From contig JAJEKV010000047.1 of the NCBI GenBank assembly GCA_021234155.1, positions 2,774,494 through 2,838,493 on the forward strand: DNA of 64,000 bases. Direction: 5' to 3'. A program made the translations under genes and the position numbers. Numbering within the stretch: position 1 is the first letter of the stretch; each line of letters opens with the position of its first letter. Below the pieces are notes generated by a model. That model worked only from the letters and a program-made list of their open reading frames with translations, made no database searches and had not been told where the DNA came from. This DNA comes from Isoetes taiwanensis. Lineage: Eukaryota > Streptophyta > Lycopodiopsida > Isoetales > Isoetaceae. Positions 11,453 to 22,045 of this stretch are shown here, one piece after another.

Positions 11453-13351
11453 TGTGACATTCCATGTTATTATACGGTATATATATAACTAACCTGACAC
11501 GTCACCAAGGAATTAGGACCATTGGGGACTAACCCAAAAAGGGGTTATTGCAATTAGCCTAATCTAAGTAGACTAAGTAATAGTCTTAATTAGTAAAATA
11601 GGCTAATTAGAGTGTGCCACTTGGCCTAACTCGATTGGCCAGGGGCAGTTTGCCATTTTTTGGTGGCAAATTGAGCTTCCAGCCCAATTCTGCCCCAAAT
11701 TCGAGTTTGGGAAGAGCTGAGGGAGGAAGGAGCTATTGCAACCTAATAGCTGACCAGTTCTATGGATGTTCTTCGAGACAATGGGTCCAGTCAAGACACA
11801 GGTCAGTCCTTAGGTAGTTGTGTGGGGTCTATTTTTAATAGTGGTGTACAATTTAGCACGTCGCGATATTGGGTGTTGATGGAGTGCTGATAGCCCTTCA
11901 AGTTCAGAGTGCAGCTATGTTATCATTCTGTGATTTCTTGGTGTGCTTCAATCCTGCTTTGAATTTCAAAATGCTCATTGTTTGAACATTATAATGCACG
12001 TTTCGCTAGACCAGGTTGATCACTGACGAATTTTGGAAGTACACCGATGTCAATGATCTACGATTCTTGGTGCTTCAATCTTATTTTGAATCTCAAAATG
12101 CCTATAGCTTAAGCATCATAATAGCCGTCACCAGATTTCATTATGCCCGATGAGCCCGTCAAACAAGCTTGCACAAAAAAAGTAAGATGCTGAAGACGTG
12201 CTAAAATTTCGCATTTTTGTACACCACTATTAAAAATAAACCTTGTGCTATTCTAACTCTTGTTTGAGTAGATGGATGATTAAATTCTATTCTATGATCT
12301 ATGGATGTCTGTATCTGATTATGTCTTCTCTTTCTGTTCCTCCAGTGTTGTATGGGGTTAAAGGGGGTGGAGACCTAAAGGCTATCTAGATTTAGTGATG
12401 CTCCTAGCTAGAAACCCTTAAATCCCATTCATTGTGGCCTGTGCATAAGAGCCCACCTGGCTGTGGATGCTATGACGTGATTCAGCACCAAATAACGAGT
12501 ATGATGATGAATCGGGGGTAGGATCCTGTCTAGCGCGGCTACAGAACTCCTATAGTGTGCTAGGCTTATAGTCGGTCACAGAGAGGGCCAAGTATGGGTC
12601 TGACACTCCCTGGATCCCAGGTGACGTGCCTATATGGACGGCCTGGACTCGAACGAGCAGGTGAGCCCGCCTTTAGATTTAGGGGAGTAAGTTGGTATGG
12701 ATGCGGGGGTCACTGATGTGGCATCGGTTCTCTAGTACACCCGGGGATCTATCATACTCGGGGAGGGGACGCCTCTCTGACCTGCCTCATCAGACCGGGG
12801 AGATGTAACCCGGAGTAGTTCCATAGGGTGATTCCATGAAATTGCGTCCCCGGAAGGCTACAACCACGCCATAGCATATTCCAGCCCATCTGCAAAGTGT
12901 GCACAAGAGGGGTGGATGGAGTGGGCTACCCTAGCCATTGTTCTATGCCAGCCAACGCCATGTTATACCTCTGTCTGTTGTTATCCGGAGGCCTTGACTG
13001 TCCGTCGACCCCCATGAGTCTGAGCCTGGGTTAGATCCCTCATTTAGGGTGTTTTTCATTTGTTATGTTGGTGTTCTGTTGTATTCTTATGGATGATGAT
13101 GGGCCACCCTTCGAGGTGGTATATTATTATTTGCATTGTTGCCAGATGCTAACATTGTATGTGCCATATAGGATTCCCATAGAAGGCGTGGGACGAATGA
13201 CACCTTCGTGTCCTTCACCCGGACACTTGCCCATCACAAGTGGTTCGAGTCAGACGGATGGCCTTTCTATGGTGGTATAGTCGCCATGGAAGAGGGGATT
13301 TCTCGTATCTGTACGATGAGAGCATCGTATAGAGCCGGGGAGCATCACAAT
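11453..13351 (+). repeat. Putative 5' LTR of a second LTR retroelement (with nested MITE)
   Basis: The stretch begins TGTGACATTCC and ends CATCACA, giving TG...CA ends, and is followed one base later by a tRNA-iMet-type primer site (13353). After removing the MITE at 11832-12236 its length is about 1.5 kb. It contains no coding sequence. There is no second copy in the window, so the left boundary is inferred from the TGT start typical of plant LTRs and could be wrong. Confidence 0.5.
11832..12236. mobile_element. MITE with 20 bp perfect TIRs and TA duplication
   Basis: The left end TTTTTAATAGTGGTGTACAA is the exact reverse complement of the right end, and TA flanks it on both sides (11830-11831, 12237-12238). 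A second inner match (TAGCACGTC / GACGTGCTA) extends the terminal similarity. The interior of about 400 bp has no coding capacity. TA target duplication and size fit a Tc1/mariner (Stowaway-like) MITE, although the TIR start is not the canonical CTCCCTCC. Confidence 0.85.
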
Positions 13352-13352
13352 G

Positions 13353-13364
13353 GTATCAAAGCAT
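13353..13364 (+). promoter_or_regulatory. Primer-binding site, tRNA-iMet type
   Basis: TGGTATCAAAGC differs at one base from TGGTATCAGAGC, the complement of the plant initiator tRNA-Met 3' end used by most plant LTR retrotransposons. It sits one base after the putative LTR end. Confidence 0.6.
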
Positions 13365-14038
13365 GATTTTGGTGGACCAGATCATTGCATTGGCCATGTT
13401 CTAACTCGATAGAACGTTAAGTAGTTGGGGACTTGAACGTAGGGAAAATTTCTAGAATCCAGTAGTTAGGATGATTGATGGCCAAATTTGTGTAATAGTG
13501 TTGGTTGAGAGGGTACATCTGAAAGTATCAAGGTAAGACTGTATTGAGTTTGGCAGGAAATCGTCTCTCTTTTCCAGAGGCCATAACTTCCTCTAGAGAG
13601 CTCGGATTTGTTCCATCGCGTCGGGGGACCTCCAAGTTAGGTTAGGACACCTTTCAGCCAAGTCACCAGCATCACTAAATGGCCAGAAACCCTAAATCGG
13701 CACACTTAGAAAAAAATCAATTTCTTTTGCGATTTTAAACTCAAAAAAACCGAAGTGCGCCAGTTTGACCACCCGTTGACCACCCCTTTGAAAAAAAAAG
13801 AAAAAGAAAAAAAGACACGTTAAAAGTGATGGTAGTTTTTTTTGTTTTGGAGTTTAATTATTTCTTTTAGCATAACCCCCTCCCCCCTCCCCAGCAACAT
13901 CCTCCACCCGCCATAGCCGCCGGAACAGCTCGCACCTGCCATAGCCGCTGTACCAGGCCCTGTCTGGCATCGCTGCTCCTCTGTACTAACTTGACACTCT
14001 CACCGCTCTTTTGCCTAGTACTTCAGCTTTGCTAAGGC

Positions 14039-15598
14039 ATGGCTCGCACTAAGGGAACAAAATGCTACTCTTCATGCAATGTCTTCCAGCTTTTTGCAGA
14101 ACTCGACCGTCATCTTGGCGACACGTCGGATGGCCCTGCCAAGGTCGAGCTCCTCCTAGAGCAGTTAATCCAGCGGTTTGTGGAGGGAGACAGAATTCCT
14201 TATCCTATATTTCACCTCACTAAGCGATTTTTGTTAAAACTTAATGCTGAAGGGGAGAAACACACCCTCGTGGAGCAAGAAGATCGAGTCTTAACTCTTG
14301 TTCATTACTACCCTCCGGACTTGCCCGAAAATGCTGCTCTTGCTGATGCACACCGGGAAGTGGAAAGAGTTATGGCTATGGCACAAGAGGAAGATGCCCG
14401 GCAGATTGCGAGCGATGATATATCTAGCTGTCCGAGGGAGGGAATATCTCTACTTAAGAAGAGAAAGAGCCATAAACTGGGGGAACAATTTTACGTTGCC
14501 CTCGTATTATTATGATGAGGAGGCCCAAATTTTTATTTGGGAGGATATACCGGCCCCCTTCACACAAGAGGACCTGCTGCCGGTTGAGCTTGATATGGTG
14601 GCTCGACCCAAAAGATACCTTGCAGAGATTCGGAGGCGCACAGAGATACGCCAGCTACGGGAGCAGCATGCCGAGCAAGAAGCGGCACGGCTAGCAGAAG
14701 AGCAGCAAGGAAGACTGTTGAGGAGCTCGCTAACTACACCATACAACGGAAGCAGAAGACCACTAATCCTACGCGCTTGGGCCCTCAATACAAAACCAGG
14801 CTCCAAGCGATAGGTGGGATAGCGAAGGAGAAGGGGGATACTCGTCGTGAGACACTGGTCCAGCGGGCCCCTTGTACCCCCACCTCGCCAAAGGAAGCCC
14901 CACAGGTTCAGACCGGGGACAGTGGCCTTACGAGAGATCCAGAAATATCAAAAGTCGACGGAGCTCCTACTACAGAAGCTACCCTTCCAGCAGCTCGTCT
15001 GAGAAATTGCTCAGCAATTCAAGACGGACCTGCACTCAACAATCAAGAGTATCTGCTGCTTGATGATATCTTGTGGGTATACCATGTTATCGCCGATTCC
15101 CGATATGTGAAGAAAGAGCACATCTTGTACGAGCTAACTGAGTATTGTCAAGGTGATTTCTTTGATTTTTCACCCCTTGAGTACCCATCCCAGATCCAAC
15201 AGTTGCTCAGGTTCCACCCAGAAGATGTTGAACCTGTTGAAACCTTATTAGGGTTGTGGCACCTCATGCTACAAAACCCTCCTTGTCCCCCATCTGAAGA
15301 TGCCTTTACTGCCACGGGTCCACAAGTCCTTAACATTAATGATGTGGTTGTGCCTATGGAGGAAGACGATGAAGGGGAAGATCTTTATGATAACAAGGAG
15401 CATCTCAAGGAGGAGAAGGAAGAGATCTACGAGGAGCGGGTTACAGTAAATCTTGAGGCAGAAGTGGCAACCTCCACAATTCTAGAGGTAGCAGCCCTGA
15501 AGAATCATCTAACAAGATTCTTCCTCTCAGCTTTCCGACAAGGCCAAGTTCTATTCTTTCCCAGAGCGCTCGCTCCAGAGGCCGAGGCATCCTTTTAG
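14039..15598 (+). pseudogene. Frameshifted gag-like ORF of the second LTR retroelement
   Basis: A long coding stretch with two frame changes. The first frame starts MARTKGTKCYSSCNVFQLFA (14039) and is good to about 14405. The second frame, to about 14715, carries WEDIPAPFTQEDLLPVELD and a charged Glu/Arg/Ala coiled-coil-like run (EIRRRTEIRQLREQHAEQEA). The first frame resumes near 14715 (annotated start 14777) and ends at 15598 with an acidic tail rich in Glu and Asp. It sits about 690 bp after the primer site, where gag belongs. I see no CCHC knuckle, protease or RT. The gag role is inferred from position and composition; a captured host gene fragment is the alternative. Confidence 0.45.
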
Positions 15599-15599
15599 G

Positions 15600-16583
15600 C
15601 ACTAAAGGCTTTGTCCGCTATGGCCGGGCATAGAAAGCTCCCCTACAATCTTCATGCTGCTGTGCTCGTGAATTGGGATTTAGCACTTGCTGCTCTAGGC
15701 CAGGATATTGCCGCCTGGATGAGCATGAAGATGCTTATGGCCGCACCCTTGGCTATTGGCTTCTCTGTAAGGGTGGCATCGGCAGCTACCCTTACTATCA
15801 GCCCCGGTGTCGCTTTGCTCCACCAGCGACAACCAGGATGCAGGACCTAGTTCCTGAACACATTTTTGGCTCGTATTGTCTGGCCTTAGGCCATTATTGT
15901 AATTGTAATTGTATTGAATCACGCCTGTTAGACCATCAGGTCCATAGACGAGAAAAAGTTACATGCATGTTTTTTGGTCAACTAACAAAGTTTAAAATGA
16001 AACGCACTTATTTGCTGCAAACGCACTTCAAAAGGAATCTTTGAAAGATTCCCTAAAATTCCCTTAAAAATGCCCTTTTCTTGGTATATTTGTGACAAGT
16101 GTGACAATTTGAATATTTTAGGCACCATTTTTGGAGGGAATTTGAACTTCGACTTCCATTCAAAATTGTTTGGTACCATTTTTGGCCCCTAGTTTGGTTT
16201 GAGAAATAGTAATATTTTTAAGGACAAAACAAAATAGACATTGAAAAAAAAAAAAAAAAAGCTAAAGAGTGCCCAAAACGATTTAGTTCAAAGTTTATAA
16301 ATTCACTACAAAATTATGAACAAAATTGCAAAAAATGCAACACATTTTGATATTGCCTCAATGAAGCAAATATTGTCACCTTAAAGTATGCCTCACACGC
16401 GAGGTGAAGTCGAAGATGCTTTGCGCTTTGCTTTATACACTTGCTCTTATTTGCTCCTCCAACTTGCTATAGACTTCTCATATATGCGCGATGGCGACGT
16501 ATGTATCCAATCTGGACTTTTTTAAACTTTGTAATTTATTTGTTCTCTGTAGTCTTTAGTTTCTTCCAAATAAATTTCAAGAT
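15600..16583. other. Non-coding stretch with (TTGTAA)n-like and poly(A) runs
   Basis: Short plus-strand frames (15611-15850) continue the composition of the upstream gag-like ORF but are broken. At about 15895-15915 there is a TTGTAATTGTAATTGTATTG run that resembles a LINE-type simple tail. An A18 run lies at 16243-16260. No gene is seen in the AT-rich remainder. Confidence 0.4.
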
Positions 16584-16819
16584 GGTATAAATTTATACCT
16601 TAATAGATAGTAATATGTGGACATAGTATGCTAGAGAGTTCGCACGGTATAAATTTATACCGCAAGAAGACTTGAGCGGTATAGATTTATACAACAAAAG
16701 AACTCGAGCGGTATAAATTTATACAGCAAAAGGACTCCAACGGTATAAATTTATACCGCAAGAGGACCCAAGCGGTAAAAATTTATACCGCAAGAGTTTT
16801 CTCGGTATAAATTTATACC
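16584..16819. repeat. Palindromic minisatellite, GGTATAAATTTATACC cores at 32 bp spacing
   Basis: The perfect 16 bp palindrome GGTATAAATTTATACC, or one- or two-base variants, occurs at 16584, 16646, 16678, 16710, 16742, 16774 and 16804. From 16646 to 16774 the period is exactly 32 bp. The spacers are GCAAGAAGACTTGAGC-like. The array ends a few bases before the (AT)n tract that abuts the Penelope-like element. Confidence 0.9.
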
Positions 16820-16947
<128 letters not shown>

Positions 16948-18252
16948 AAGTTTAAGGTTAGAATTAATCATGACTAAAAATGTTTATCTCTAAGCACAAA
17001 CTGTTTGATGGGCTTGGGTTCATTATGGCCCAGCTATCCAGTAATTTGGTAAAGATAGCTTGCATATTTGGATAGCTTGCATATTTGGTATGTATTTGTT
17101 TAATTATGTGCAAAAGTTTTTCACATTATGAGGTATTTGGTAACAGTCAGATTGTTTTTATCTCTGAATGTCGTATGCTAATAGGGCATGGGTTTTGCCT
17201 TGTACTATAATTACTTGTTTTTATTTGGCTCTATACCTAGGAATAGGTAAGGAGTTGGATGGTTGATATCGGTTGAGTGGTCATGGGTGTATTTGGTACA
17301 TGCCGGGATATGCATTGTGGATCGTTCTATGAGTGTGGAAACCCAATAGATATTTTCTAGTCCAATATAGGTTGCTCTGTATCAATGCATAATAGGGTTG
17401 ATCAAGATGTATAATACATCCATTGGTTATGTTGTCAAGGAATAATGCTGGTTTACACAGTTGTCGTCGTATGCACCCTTGGGATTCTGATGTATACAAT
17501 GAATAATTGATGTACTGAGATATGGGCAAACCATTTTCTGATAAAGATTTACTAGGATGTCCGCCCTTCTAATGGGTATATTATATTAGCCATGAATGTT
17601 ATGTGTCTAAGTACGGGTTTATTGGGTCAGTAAATTATCTCTCTTGAGGATCTTTACACTACATGTGGTCTGGGCATAAGACATTAATAGATTACAAATG
17701 CATGAAGAATTGTATTTTGGTAGTTTTGAGTGAACGGGACGGGTCTTTGGAAGGTCCAAGGGACTACTATGAGCCCATTGTGTGATTAAGGGTATGCATA
17801 TTAATTTTTTCATATTGGATTTTGTTGGTAGTGTCATATATGGTGCAAATGGTATACTTGGCTTTTCAAGTGGAATTGTTATATTTTTATTACATGGGGA
17901 TGACCAGTATGTTAATATCTTTTATTTTCCAAGGAACAGGGACAACAAAATGCGACGGGTACCAAATTTAACCTAATCCCAGAGCAAAACCCTAGCCGCA
18001 CGTTGGAGCTCCGGCCAGGAGATGTTTCCCGGAATCGTATTGATAGATTTGATCTATGGCGAGGATTGTAACAAACTTTTCTCATCACATCACTATCTGG
18101 TGACTTGTATGCTTAGGTGGATACGATGGCGGACTGTCTCAGGTGACCAGTTACACGAATTTGCTTTACCTTTCTTGTAAACTATATGAGTAGCATTGTT
18201 TGCCTTTTGTGTGATTAAGCTAATTAAGTAATATTAGAACAATTAGTTGATC

Positions 18253-18260
18253 TATAAATA
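18253..18260 (+). promoter_or_regulatory. TATA box of the Penelope-like element
   Basis: TATAAATA lies 12 bp upstream of a first ATG (18272) and 39 bp upstream of an in-frame second ATG (18299). Transcription normally starts about 25-35 bp after a TATA box, which would put the start near 18285 and make 18299 the first usable ATG. The same box is present in the right repeat. Confidence 0.55.
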
Positions 18261-18298
18261 TAGGCACAGAGATGTGTTCTCCTCATTTCCATTCAGTC

Positions 18299-18616
18299 AT
18301 GACCAAAGGGGGCAGACCCGAGGGAGCTCCTAATAAAGGGATTACCAGAGCTAAGCTCGTGGAATTTCTCAGGAGAAATGGATTGGAGCATGATAGTACC
18401 CAGCCTTCTAAGGCACAGCTGTTAGAATTATGTAGGCAGCATGGTCTTGATCCCAATAGGAGCAAAAGTGACCTGGGTATTAGGAAATTCATACCAGTGA
18501 ATGAGCATGGCAGCAAAATTTCGAAAGGCCCTGAGGCTACTACCAGTAATGTTGAAGTTGTACCCCTGTCTGAAGAGGAAGATGATACTGAGGATGAGGA
18601 CATCCAGCCTAATCAG
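18299..18616 (+). CDS. Exon 1: SAP-like DNA-binding N-terminus of the element protein
   Basis: 106 codons from ATG 18299 (chosen over 18272 because of the TATA position) to a donor at 18617 (CAG|GTCTAT). The N-terminus MTKGGRPEGAPNKG has an AT-hook-like GRP core. Next comes a helix-turn-helix pattern, ITRAKLVEFLRRNGL then SKAQLLELCRQHGL, whose spacing of Leu, Gly-Leu and Lys resembles a SAP domain (DNA/RNA-binding, found in chromatin proteins). The end is acidic (PLSEEEDDTEDEDIQ). The exon ends in phase 0, and the next good acceptor (20297) opens the following frame in phase 0. If unspliced, the frame stops 12 nt later. A nucleic-acid-binding role near chromatin is inferred; no ortholog is known to me. 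Confidence 0.65.
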
Positions 18617-20297
18617 GTCTATTGTTAGGTTTTAATTTTTGAAGCATGCTTACTGACTTTATTTTACAATCTGTTCCTGGCTCTTTTGCTGATTGTGTTT
18701 ATTACAGTATATGCTAGTTTCTCTACTATAATATGAGTTAGCTAGTACGGGATTTTGTTTATGAGTTATATGTTCTGCCAGCATTTTATTGGCCTGGTTA
18801 AATTTTATAGTGTTTATCGTGATGTCATTGATTATGCTGGATGATTTAACAGATCCATGTTGTTAGAGTCATAAACCTTTCTTGTTCTAGTTAATGGACC
18901 ATGAAATGCAGCTGTAACGGGTTTAGCAGGTTTAATAGGTTTGGTCAGGGATAGTTAAATTAGGGTTGAGTCACGAGTAGCATCATGAGTTTTCTGGTGT
19001 TAACTTTGGGCATGGATCTTAACTCTATACTTCTCTTCATCCTAAAATATGAACCCTATTTTACATGTATCTGATAATATTCCCTCAGAAGTAATTTGGG
19101 TTGCATCATTAGAGTTGGTTTTAAAGATTATGATCTCTGTTTTGCTTGTTAAGTAGTATATGCAGTATATTTCGTATCTTTCCTTCTTTTGCAATATTTG
19201 GCTTGCTGCATATGCGTCTGATATCTTTATTAAGTTGCCCAAGCCCTGTTCTAGAGTCTTTTTCTGTTTGATGGTAATATCTTTCTTTCTTCGCCTTATT
19301 TACTCCTCGGATTAACTTAGTTTCTTTTACCTACACTTAGTTTGGCATATCATGTTTTATCTTATAATTACCACGGTTGCTATCGAGGTTATATTTTTGT
19401 CTTGATTGTCTTTATGGACAGCTCCATTAATTTCCTTTTAATTTGTGGGTAAAAGCCGAAAGGCCAAGGTTATTCATAGCTTACACGCTAGCATAGGCAT
19501 TATTACCCTTCTTAGGCTAATGTATGCTTTTTTGCTGCAGGTAACCGAACTCCTTCTCCCATAATTTCTGGTTTTGGCATGCTGTTTTCCTGTGGAAGTA
19601 GCAAAGTTTATGAACAAATGTTATTATTTTCATTACATCACATTGGGTAAGTGTATTATCTCAAGTTAAAGTTGGAATCCGAAAATGATAATTCATATAC
19701 TGTTCTCTTGTCTAATGGAGTCGTCCTTGCTGATTACCATACAAGGTAAATTGGTAGTACAATTGTATCATAAACAGTATAAGTATGATAAAGTACTTTC
19801 TTATTCCAATGAAGGTCTAGCATTTTTATTTGGTCACTGCTCTCAATGGTTTCTGAAATTTGAATTACATTTGAGTTATGCATAATGTCATTTGTATCTA
19901 GCATTATCTTGGTTTTCCCCTTTATTAATCATATTCAATAATTGGGATATAGTTAACCATAATTTCTTAGTGTTGATTTTGCAACTTACGGTAGCATTAG
20001 CTAATCATAAAGGCAACCCTAGGTTGTAACAATTAGGTTATTTTATTGTTAATGCACTTAGGCATTATCTTGTATATTTTTGAATCCCTAAGGCCCCCCC
20101 ATTTTGGGGTTTGATAAGTCCAGCCTTTTCCTTTTAGTTAGTAAGGTTAAGCTTGGATGTCATGACTAATCAGGAGGTTTGGTCTTGGCTAGTATATATA
20201 CCCGATTTCAAATCACTGGTTTTACCGGTGTGGGTCTTAGGGAAAGTTAATTTACTGTTTCCATTTTAAGTTTTACTTATGTATTACTGTTTTTCAG
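18617..20297 (+). other. Predicted intron 1 (1681 bp)
   Basis: The donor is CAG|GTCTAT and the acceptor is TGTTTTTCAG|GAAGG. It joins exon 1 and exon 2 in phase 0. A weaker acceptor-like site at about 19551 (TTTTTTGCTGCAG|GTAACC) is followed at once by a donor-like GTAACC, so a small alternative exon or recursive splice site is possible there. Most of the intron lies in the direct repeat; its last 97 bp are outside it. Confidence 0.55.
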
Positions 20298-21842
20298 GAA
20301 GGAACTTCCCACTTACGGAAAATCTTCAACATAAATGGAAACGTTCAGCAAAACAACCAGCAGAATGTGTTAGACAATAGACCAGGCTGGTATCCTGAGC
20401 TTGGTGGGCTGGGTTACAATGCAGCTGGAATTATGGCTCCTAACAAAGCGGTTCAGACAGTTTTGGCTTGCATAAGGAACCAGGAAATACACAATCTTTT
20501 GATCTGCAAAGAGAGCACCTTAGTGGAAGGTGAGATTTCTGCAATACTCTTTCTTGGGTTTAATAAAATGCTGGAGTTAGTATCAGGGTTTAAGAAAGCT
20601 AATTATGATGATTGCCATGAACTTGTGGTGAAAACCTATAATGAACTCCCTGGCTTTCACATGGCTGCTGATAGAAATGATTTGCATGACCTCATGGCCT
20701 TTATCAAGGGCCTTACAGTCCTTGAAGCACAGAATAATATTAATCCACGCACCTTTGTGCCCAATACTAAGAATTCTGCTGCTAAGAAAAATGATGCCCC
20801 TGCTGTCTTAGACAACTGCCTATTTGATATGGATGAGGAAAATTGTAGTTTCACAAATATCAGTACAGATGTGGATGACGGTATGAATGAACTGGATGAT
20901 GATAGCAAAATTAGGCAAGCACTGGAAGAATACAGCATTAAAGAGTTAAACTTGTTTAACTGTGGGAGCTTCCCTATTATGACTAACAGAAATGTTGAAG
21001 TTCATGGTGAACAGTTTGAGCAAGCCCTCTGGTCCAGCAGGAATTTAGGTGTTATTGCCCCGATTAGCAAGGAATCATGGATTTTGTTGGCCAGGCTTAA
21101 ACCAGAAGAAGTTATGAAAGCTGAGGCGGATGCCATATCTTTCACAAAGCATATCAGGAAAATTTATGACTGCAAGTTACCCTTTGATCTGAAACTTTTA
21201 AACAGGACCTGTCAGATTGGAACATCTCTCTATATTGGGCAGAAGGGACACATGGCGAAAGTTGAGGAAAAAAGAAATGACTTTTATTTGAAAAGGATTT
21301 TCAGAACATATTGTCCTTTCTTCAAATGCGATTGCGATAATATATGTGATGAAAAATGTTCCGATAACATCATGTGGTTTGACCATGTGATTTGGTTTAT
21401 GGCAAATAACCTGGAGAAAATATGGCCGAAGGAGAAGATACAAATGAGGTTTGCACTCTTTTCAAATTATCTTGCAACTGAACCTATCAAAGGAGTAGTA
21501 CTGTCATACATTGGGTACTTATGTTTCAGAGAACTCATGATCAGGATGACACTAAAGCTTGCTGATAATACTAATGTCAACCTCAAGAATGAATTTGGCA
21601 AGTCCAAAGCAGTTGAGATCATCGAAAAAACAATCAGATCCAAGAAATTTCTTATTGAGCACCTGCATGACAACAGTAGTATGGGGTTTGCTCCAACTTA
21701 TAAGAAAAGGGCTCTGCCTAGTAATGTTACTTGTGGGATTTTGAGGCCCCCTAAACTTGCTAAATGTGCTGGTGCAACCAATTTTGGTACAATTTCTGGA
21801 ACATCAGTTGCTGGTACTATAGAAGCAGATGCAAGAGCAAAG
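20298..21842 (+). CDS. Exon 2: unrecognised 515-residue segment with a Cys cluster
   Basis: The frame is open from the acceptor at 20297 to the predicted donor at 21843 (AAG|GTAAAT). No ATG lies near its beginning, where translation gives EGTSHLRKIFNINGN, so it must be entered by splicing. Visible landmarks are GWYPELGGLGYNAAGIMAPN near the start and an acidic stretch around 20830-20930. A cysteine cluster at about 21317-21360 (CPFFKCDCDNICDEKC; C-x4-C-x-C-x3-C-x3-C) may bind zinc. A predicted helical C-terminal part follows (FGKSKAVEIIEKTIRSKKFL). I recognise no domain. By position, between a DNA-binding exon and an RT, it could be a gag/ORF1-like RNA-binding region. Without the second splice the frame would continue to a stop at 21888-21890. 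Confidence 0.65.
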
Positions 21843-22045
21843 GTAAATGGTGCAACAGTAAACAAGCAAAATAACTGGTCAGTCTCTTAACTCTCTTAAT
21901 TTTTTTAAAAAAATGTAATGAATGCCTTCTTGTGACTGCATTACATGAGCAAAATACTACTGGCCTTAGTGCCTTACTTTTACGGGTTCGCCCTTTAAAA
22001 ATTTACTGGCCGAATTTCTCAGACACTATTTATGTTTTTAAACAG
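21843..22045 (+). other. Predicted intron 2 (203 bp)
   Basis: The donor AAG|GTAAATG and acceptor TATGTTTTTAAACAG|ATC are both in phase 0 relative to the flanking frames. Removing it fuses the upstream frame to the RT frame although they lie in different registers. The stop of the upstream frame (21888) is inside the intron. Two-protein expression without splicing remains possible, but the RT frame has no nearby ATG. Confidence 0.6.
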
